Made by a program: the position numbers and the translations under genes | Shown: positions 6,428-10,321 of the stretch, one piece after another | Position numbering within the stretch: position 1 is the stretch's first letter | Layout of the letters: each line of letters begins with the position of its first letter | NCBI GenBank assembly: GCA_001797905.1 | Contig: MGQS01000102.1 | Coordinates: 209 to 10,529 of the forward strand | Direction: 5' to 3' | Source: Deltaproteobacteria bacterium RBG_16_54_11 | GTDB taxonomy: Bacteria; Desulfobacterota; B13-G15; RBG-16-54-18 | DNA: 10,321 nucleotides | Notes under the pieces: model-generated | What the model saw: the letters and a program-made list of their open reading frames with translations, nothing else | The model's database searches: none | Told to the model about the DNA's origin: nothing

Positions 6428-8986
6428 ATGGAAGGGAATACCCATTTCTTCACCGTCTTCGCCAAGATACCCGAACGGCTAAAACCCCTCGAAGAATTGG
6501 CTTATAACCTCTGGTTCTCTTGGAACGTAGAGGCGGCGGAGCTCTTCCAGCGTCTGGACCCTTACCTCTGGGATGAGACCCGACACAATCCCGTGCTTCT
6601 GCTCTCCCGCTTAAACCCCGACCGTCTGGACGAGGTGGAGAGCGACGGGGCATTTCTGGCCTCTATGGAAAGGGTCCATGGGGATTTCAAGGAGTACCTT
6701 GCCAGGCCCCATTTTACCGACTATCATCCCCTGCGGCCGAAGTCTCTCATCGCCTATTTCTCGGCTGAATATGGATTGACCGACTGCCTCCCTTTTTTCC
6801 ACGGAGGTCTGGGGGTGCTGGCGGCCGATCACCTGAAATCAGCCAGTGACCTCAACCTCCCCATGGTGGGCATGGGGCTGCTCTACCAATACGGCGCCTT
6901 CCGTCAGGTGCTCACCTCCGAAGGGGAACAGCGCGAGATCCTCCCCGAAATAGACTTCTACCATATGCCGCTTCGTCTGGAGAAGGACCCCGACGGTATG
7001 CCCCTCACCATTGAGGTTGAGCTTAACGATGAAAAGACCGTGGCCCAGATATGGCGGGTCGATGTAGGGCGGGTACCGCTCTACCTTCTCGATACCAACA
7101 TCCCTCAAAATCCCCCCCATATCCGGCAGATCACCATGCGCCTCTATGCTGATGAACGGGATATGCGTCTCAAGCAGGAGATCATGTTGGGGATCGGCGG
7201 CGTGCGGGCCTTGCGGGCCCTGGGCCTCAATCCCACCATCTACCACATAAACGAGGGGCATCCCGCCTTCGCGGGATTGGAACACGTCCGATTGCTGCAA
7301 CAAGAGGAGGGGGTGCCGTTTGCCGTCGCCCTCCTAACAATCATGGCCGGCACGTGCTTTACCACCCACACCTCGGTGCCGGCAGGGATCGAGGTGTTTG
7401 ATCCCAGGCTCATCAAGGGCTTCTTCGCCCACTATCTCCCTGCCCTTGATATACCCATCAATACCCTCCTCGACCTCGGCCGTCGAGAACCCGGAAACGC
7501 TTCGGAACCCTTCTGCATGAATATCCTGGCGATGAAGCTCTCAGGACATATCAACGCCGTCAGCCAACTCCACCAGAGGGTCTCCCAAAAGCTTTGGCAT
7601 CAACTCTGGCCTGCCATACCCGATGAAGATGTCCCTATAAAGTCGGTAACCAACGGCATCCACATCCCCTCATGGATCTCCCCTGATGCTTCGTCGCTCT
7701 ATAGCCAGTATCTGGGACCTCACTGGTCGGAAGACCCGGATAACGTAAAGGTTTGGAAAAGGGCGGCAAAGATCCCCGATGAGGGGTTGTGGGGTGTCAA
7801 GGAGAGGAGGCGTTTTAACCTTATCTCCATCTGTCGCAGGCGCCTGCGTGAACAGCGTGTCAGCAGGGGGGCATCGGCCGCGGAGATTGCGCAGGCCGAG
7901 GAGGTCTTAACCCCCGACGCCTTGACCATCGTCTGGGCCCGGCGGATGGCGGCCTATAAGAGGCCCACCCTCTTATTCAAGGACCCGGACAGGTTCGCCC
8001 AGATCGTGAACCACCCCACTCGTCCCGCCCAGGTCATTATCGCCGGGAAGGCGCACCAGAACGATGATGTGGCGAAGAGACTGATCAAAGAGATCATCGC
8101 CCTTACCGGAGAAGAACGTTTTCGGAGACGTCTGGTCTTTATCGAAGATTACGACCTCGAGATGGCGCGCTATCTGGTGGAGGGGGCCGATGTCTGGCTC
8201 GGCACCCCGAGACGTCCCAACGAGGCCTGCGGCACCAGCGGCATGAAGGCAATCGCCAATGGGGCCCTCCACATGAGCACCTCGGATGGATGGTGGGCGG
8301 AGGCGTATCAGCCCGAGGTAGGGTGGCTCATCGGAAGCGGCGAGGATTACGACGATGTCAACTACCAGGATGAGATTGAGAGCAAGTCTCTCTACAGTCT
8401 CCTGGAGCATGATGTCATGCCCCTCTTCTACGACCGCGCGCTCAATGGATTGCCGCGAAATTGGATCAAAAAGATGAAGACCTCCATGATGTCCCTCTGC
8501 CCTCGATTCAACACCCACCGGATGCTGGAGGAATATGTGGAATTGTTCTACCGGCCGGCTCAAACCTATATTGACGCGCTTTCCGCGCACCACATGACCG
8601 CGGCCAAGGCCTTGGCCGAATGGTATCAAAAGATCGAGGCAAACTGGGCAAAGGTGTCGATCTTGGACGTGAAACAAGAATGCCCTGACGAGTTGGCAAT
8701 AGGAGAGAGATTAAAGATAACGGCCTCGGTTCATCTCGGCGAATTGGTGCCGGAAGACGTCAAGGCAGAGGTCTATTACGGACAACTCAATCCGGAGGGC
8801 AGGCTTGTCGATCGGAGATTCCTCCTCATGGAGGCCATTCAGTCTGAAAACGGCGTCTATCTCTTCCGCTCAACGCTGATGTGCAGGCAGACGGGCAAGT
8901 TCGGCTACCATATCCGCATCTCACCCCACCATCCCCACCTGATGCCCTCTCACTATTCCCAGGGATTGTTGGTGACCTGGGGATAG
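6428..8986 (+). CDS. glgP: Alpha-glucan (glycogen/maltodextrin) phosphorylase, GT35, 852 aa
   Basis: A PLP-dependent cytoplasmic enzyme that phosphorolyses alpha-1,4-glucan ends to glucose-1-phosphate, the substrate shared by neighbouring GlgC and GalU. Residues 1 to about 105 form the helical DUF3417-type domain (LEELAYNLWFSWN) found in the short archaeal/bacterial phosphorylase branch. Catalytic motifs follow: AYFSAEYGL (109-117), HGGLGVLAADHLKSASD (from H125), HINEGHPAF (H278), VTNGIHIPSW (407-416), WARRMAAYKRP with the expected phosphate-site R506 and K511, and EACGTSGMKAIANGA, whose K607 should form the PLP Schiff base. The C-terminal ~110 residues look beta-rich. Length fits this branch (about 850 aa). 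ATG 6428 is the only sensible start and has no clear ribosome site. Nearby ATGs at 6409 and 6417 are out of frame. The gene ends in a terminator 5 bp after the stop. Confidence 0.95.
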   Translation: MEGNTHFFTVFAKIPERLKPLEELAYNLWFSWNVEAAELFQRLDPYLWDETRHNPVLLLSRLNPDRLDEVESDGAFLASMERVHGDFKEYLARPHFTDYHPLRPKSLIAYFSAEYGLTDCLPFFHGGLGVLAADHLKSASDLNLPMVGMGLLYQYGAFRQVLTSEGEQREILPEIDFYHMPLRLEKDPDGMPLTIEVELNDEKTVAQIWRVDVGRVPLYLLDTNIPQNPPHIRQITMRLYADERDMRLKQEIMLGIGGVRALRALGLNPTIYHINEGHPAFAGLEHVRLLQQEEGVPFAVALLTIMAGTCFTTHTSVPAGIEVFDPRLIKGFFAHYLPALDIPINTLLDLGRREPGNASEPFCMNILAMKLSGHINAVSQLHQRVSQKLWHQLWPAIPDEDVPIKSVTNGIHIPSWISPDASSLYSQYLGPHWSEDPDNVKVWKRAAKIPDEGLWGVKERRRFNLISICRRRLREQRVSRGASAAEIAQAEEVLTPDALTIVWARRMAAYKRPTLLFKDPDRFAQIVNHPTRPAQVIIAGKAHQNDDVAKRLIKEIIALTGEERFRRRLVFIEDYDLEMARYLVEGADVWLGTPRRPNEACGTSGMKAIANGALHMSTSDGWWAEAYQPEVGWLIGSGEDYDDVNYQDEIESKSLYSLLEHDVMPLFYDRALNGLPRNWIKKMKTSMMSLCPRFNTHRMLEEYVELFYRPAQTYIDALSAHHMTAAKALAEWYQKIEANWAKVSILDVKQECPDELAIGERLKITASVHLGELVPEDVKAEVYYGQLNPEGRLVDRRFLLMEAIQSENGVYLFRSTLMCRQTGKFGYHIRISPHHPHLMPSHYSQGLLVTWG

Positions 8987-8991
8987 GCGAT

Positions 8992-9018
8992 GGGTTTTTG
9001 AGAAAACCCTTTAATTTT
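8992..9018 (+). terminator. Rho-independent terminator of glgP
   Basis: GGGTTTT (8992-8998), loop TGAG, then AAAACCC (9003-9009) make a perfect 7-bp stem, followed by TTTAATTTT (9010-9018). It starts 5 bp after the glgP stop. The T-tract overlaps the last codons and stop (9011-9013) of the convergent regulator gene. Read on the minus strand, the hairpin lacks a T-tract. Confidence 0.75.
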
Positions 9019-9889
9019 CAAAGATGACCTTTCCCGTATCCTTGAGATTGTATCCGGGTAGGCTACGGGCAAGTCGCTGAATCGCCACGGGGTCTATATA
9101 GGAGAGAAATCCCTTCATAACCTGTGTGGGCCATAGCTCCTTTGGTATAACCAGATCAAAGCGCTCCTCTCGGAGGGGGATGAAATCGAGGGGGAGGAGG
9201 TGCGCTACATACTCGATTCCCAGGCCCACATCCGCCTCGCCGAACAAGACCTTTAAGGCCACCTCCAGATGCGTATCAACCTCATCGGCAAAACCGACGA
9301 TCGCTTTTCCCGCTAACCCCTTTTCATTTAAAAGATATTCGAGGAGGAGCCTGGTGCCGGACCCTTCGTTCCTATTGATGAACCGCAGGCCCTTTTTAAC
9401 CACATCCTCCAGGCCCTTGATCCCCAGGGGATTGCCCTTCTGGACAAGGAGTCCTTGCCCTCGGTAACACAGATTGACGACGATGTACCTCTGCGAAGCG
9501 AGGTGCCTGTTGAGAAAGGGGAGATTATACTCCCCCGTCTCCCGATCCAAGAGATGGGCGCAACAGGCATGCCCCTTCTTGTGCGCGAGGGCCTCGATGC
9601 CCCTCATGCTCCCTACGGAAGAATAGAAGGTAAGGGACTGGGGGAATTGCTCCCGGGAATAGAGGGCCAAGAGGCGCGCCAGGAGGATATCGTCGCTCCC
9701 CACCATGTATATATCCTTTTCCCTCTGCACACGCTCATCGATCCAGCGCAGAATGTGCCCTTTGGGGAAAAGCCATTTGCCCGAAATCCTTACGTGGGGG
9801 ATACCCCCCTCCTTGATGAGCTGGTACACCTTTTTCTCATTGAGGCGGAGGAAATCGGCCAGCTCCTTGGTGGTGAGCAGCTCTTCCAT
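9011..9889 (-). CDS. HTH regulator fused to a periplasmic-binding-protein-like ligand domain, 292 aa
   Basis: A one-component transcription factor. Residues 1 to about 54 form an excisionase/MerR-like helix-turn-helix with the usual KELADFLRLNEKKVYQLI helices and the HVRISGKWLFPKGHILRW wing (residues 32-49). Residues 60 to about 270 resemble the PBP-like domain also seen attached to molybdenum-cofactor and molybdate-linked proteins. The expected anion-binding loop is FINRNEGSGTR (170-180). The C-terminal LPGYNLKDTGKVIFE is a typical ending of this family. No signal peptide is present, so this is a cytoplasmic sensor. From family knowledge the ligand is likely an oxyanion such as molybdate or tungstate, but the sequence does not prove it. 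The ATG at 9889 has a modest AGGTAAT about 6 nt upstream. The gene diverges from an exported protein at 10247, a common arrangement for a regulator and the transporter it controls. It converges with glgP but looks functionally unrelated. Confidence 0.85.
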   Translation of the reverse strand: MEELLTTKELADFLRLNEKKVYQLIKEGGIPHVRISGKWLFPKGHILRWIDERVQREKDIYMVGSDDILLARLLALYSREQFPQSLTFYSSVGSMRGIEALAHKKGHACCAHLLDRETGEYNLPFLNRHLASQRYIVVNLCYRGQGLLVQKGNPLGIKGLEDVVKKGLRFINRNEGSGTRLLLEYLLNEKGLAGKAIVGFADEVDTHLEVALKVLFGEADVGLGIEYVAHLLPLDFIPLREERFDLVIPKELWPTQVMKGFLSYIDPVAIQRLARSLPGYNLKDTGKVIFEN

Positions 9890-9958
9890 AGTTGATTACC
9901 TATCACAAGCCATCACCCATGTCAATAATAGAGTAAAATGGCTTATATTTAACTAAAA

Positions 9959-10009
9959 ATTACTTATAATTTCTTGTATTGACTTTTTATTACAAAAATA
10001 GTAAGTGAT
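9959..10009. repeat. Nested imperfect dyad, candidate operator
   Basis: ATTACTTATAAT (9959-9970) is inversely repeated as ATAGTAAGTGAT (9998-10009), 9 of 12 matching. Inside it TTGTA (9974-9978) and TACAA (9991-9995) form a perfect inverted pair with nearly the same centre (about 9984). It overlaps the plus-strand TATAAT. This suits autoregulation and divergent control by the adjacent regulator. AT-richness makes chance repeats more likely. Confidence 0.4.
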
Positions 10010-10090
10010 AGTCCCCCGGCAGAAATTATCATTGCCCGCCGATGAAAAACGTTCTTTTTAATATTATTTTAGCACCAAAAAACAGTAATG

Positions 10091-10139
10091 GTCACCTAGC
10101 TGCACAATCCGGCATGGGCATGGTGCAGGGCAATGTGAC
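10091..10139 (+). promoter_or_regulatory. Two-tier hairpin in the leader of the exported-protein gene
   Basis: GTCAC (10091-10095) pairs with GTGAC (10135-10139). Inside it CTGCAC (10100-10105) pairs with GTGCAG (10123-10128). The two helices are separated by a 4x6 internal loop, and the terminal loop is 17 nt. I do not recognise it as a known riboswitch class. The same bases contain a GG-N10-GC pattern (10090-10103), so a sigma-54-type promoter is a competing reading. Confidence 0.3.
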
Positions 10140-10177
10140 AAGGGGAAGGCGATCATGACTCATTATTTGGTTGCTTG

Positions 10178-10193
10178 AGATCCCCAAGGGTCT
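10178..10193 (+). promoter_or_regulatory. Small hairpin upstream of the exported-protein gene
   Basis: AGATCC (10178-10183), loop CCAA, GGGTCT (10188-10193) form 6 bp with one T-G wobble. No T-tract follows, so it is not a terminator. It would sit in the mRNA leader about 40 nt before the ribosome site. Confidence 0.25.
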
Positions 10194-10246
10194 TGAGGTC
10201 CGATAAAGAGATGGCAAAATACTTCAAACGTAAGGAGGACCAGGTT

Positions 10247-10321
10247 ATGAAAAAGGCCGGAGTTTTTCTTATCGAAATCTGTTTTATCGTTCTCATGTGT
10301 TTCGGCGCTGCCTGGGGGCAA
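10247..10321 (+). CDS. Exported protein, N-terminal signal peptide only (cut by window end)
   Basis: Only 25 codons are present: MKKAGVFLIEICFIVL followed by MCFGAAWGQ. Two lysines, a hydrophobic stretch (interrupted by one Glu at residue 10) and a small-residue GAAWG region form a classic signal peptide, with cleavage probable near the end of the visible part. A lipoprotein Cys at residue 18 (VLMC) is possible but a poor lipobox. The start is secure: AAGGAGG at 10232-10238 lies 8 nt before the ATG. Divergence from a PBP-domain regulator suggests a periplasmic solute-binding protein, for example of a tungstate or molybdate ABC transporter. That is inference from context only, because no mature sequence is visible. 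Confidence 0.75.
   Translation, partial: MKKAGVFLIEICFIVLMCFGAAWGQ

Larger units (their letters stand above)
9890..10246. promoter_or_regulatory. 357-bp AT-rich divergent control region
   Basis: No gene was found here. Positions 9921-10080 are strongly AT-rich, unlike the flanks. They hold CTTATA direct repeats at 9942 and 9963 (21 bp apart), a perfect -10 hexamer TATAAT on the plus strand (9965-9970, no good -35), nested inverted repeats at 9959-10009, and TTGACA on the minus strand (complement of 9920-9925) close to the regulator start. From 10085 GC rises, and the sequence could fold as an mRNA leader of the exported protein, with hairpins at 10091-10139 and 10178-10193. Confidence 0.5.

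Noticed and set aside
7973..8677. 234-codon minus-strand frame inside glgP
   Set aside because: Antisense to the catalytic core of the phosphorylase, with no recognisable protein features.
10155..10178. Seven-codon ORF (MTHYLVA) behind an AGGGGAAGG sequence
   Set aside because: A plausible ribosome site precedes it, but seven codons are too few to support. There is no attenuator-type codon run and no adjacent terminator/antiterminator pair.

Overview
The window reads as chromosomal DNA of a moderately GC-rich Gram-negative bacterium. Gene content and protein style suggest a Desulfobacterota-, Nitrospirota- or NC10-like lineage. That is inference from general resemblance, because the window has no rRNA or other phylogenetic marker. 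It holds six complete or nearly complete genes and the first 25 codons of a seventh. There is no sign of mobile elements, tRNAs or a CRISPR array.

Layout. Positions 19-3489 (+) encode a very large cytoplasmic GH13 (alpha-amylase superfamily) protein with extra N- and C-terminal domains. A small unrecognised basic protein follows at 3661-3936 (+). Then come glgC (ADP-glucose pyrophosphorylase, 4062-5306, +), galU (UDP-glucose pyrophosphorylase, 5385-6251, -) and glgP (GT35 alpha-glucan phosphorylase with an N-terminal DUF3417-type domain, 6428-8986, +). glgC and galU converge on a hairpin at 5335-5366. galU and glgP diverge from a 176-bp spacer that contains a perfect 12-bp palindrome. glgP ends in a Rho-independent terminator whose T-tract overlaps the 3' end of the next gene.

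The first two thirds form a glycogen / alpha-glucan island. GlgP releases glucose-1-phosphate from glucan, GlgC activates it to ADP-glucose for glycogen synthesis, and GalU diverts it to UDP-glucose. The GH13 protein probably trims or rearranges glucan. Glycogen synthase (glgA) and branching enzyme (glgB) are not in the window.

The last part is a different module. A regulator on the minus strand (9011-9889) joins an excisionase/MerR-like helix-turn-helix to a periplasmic-binding-protein-like ligand domain of the kind associated with molybdate/tungstate sensing. It diverges from an exported protein (from 10247, cut by the window edge). The 357-bp spacer between them is AT-rich, with a nested dyad, a 21-bp-spaced direct repeat and a foldable leader. 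It is the most interesting non-coding stretch. I see no wholly new system. The best leads are the shared galU/glgP palindrome, this regulator-leader region, the uncharacterised domains of the GH13 protein, and the small orphan protein.
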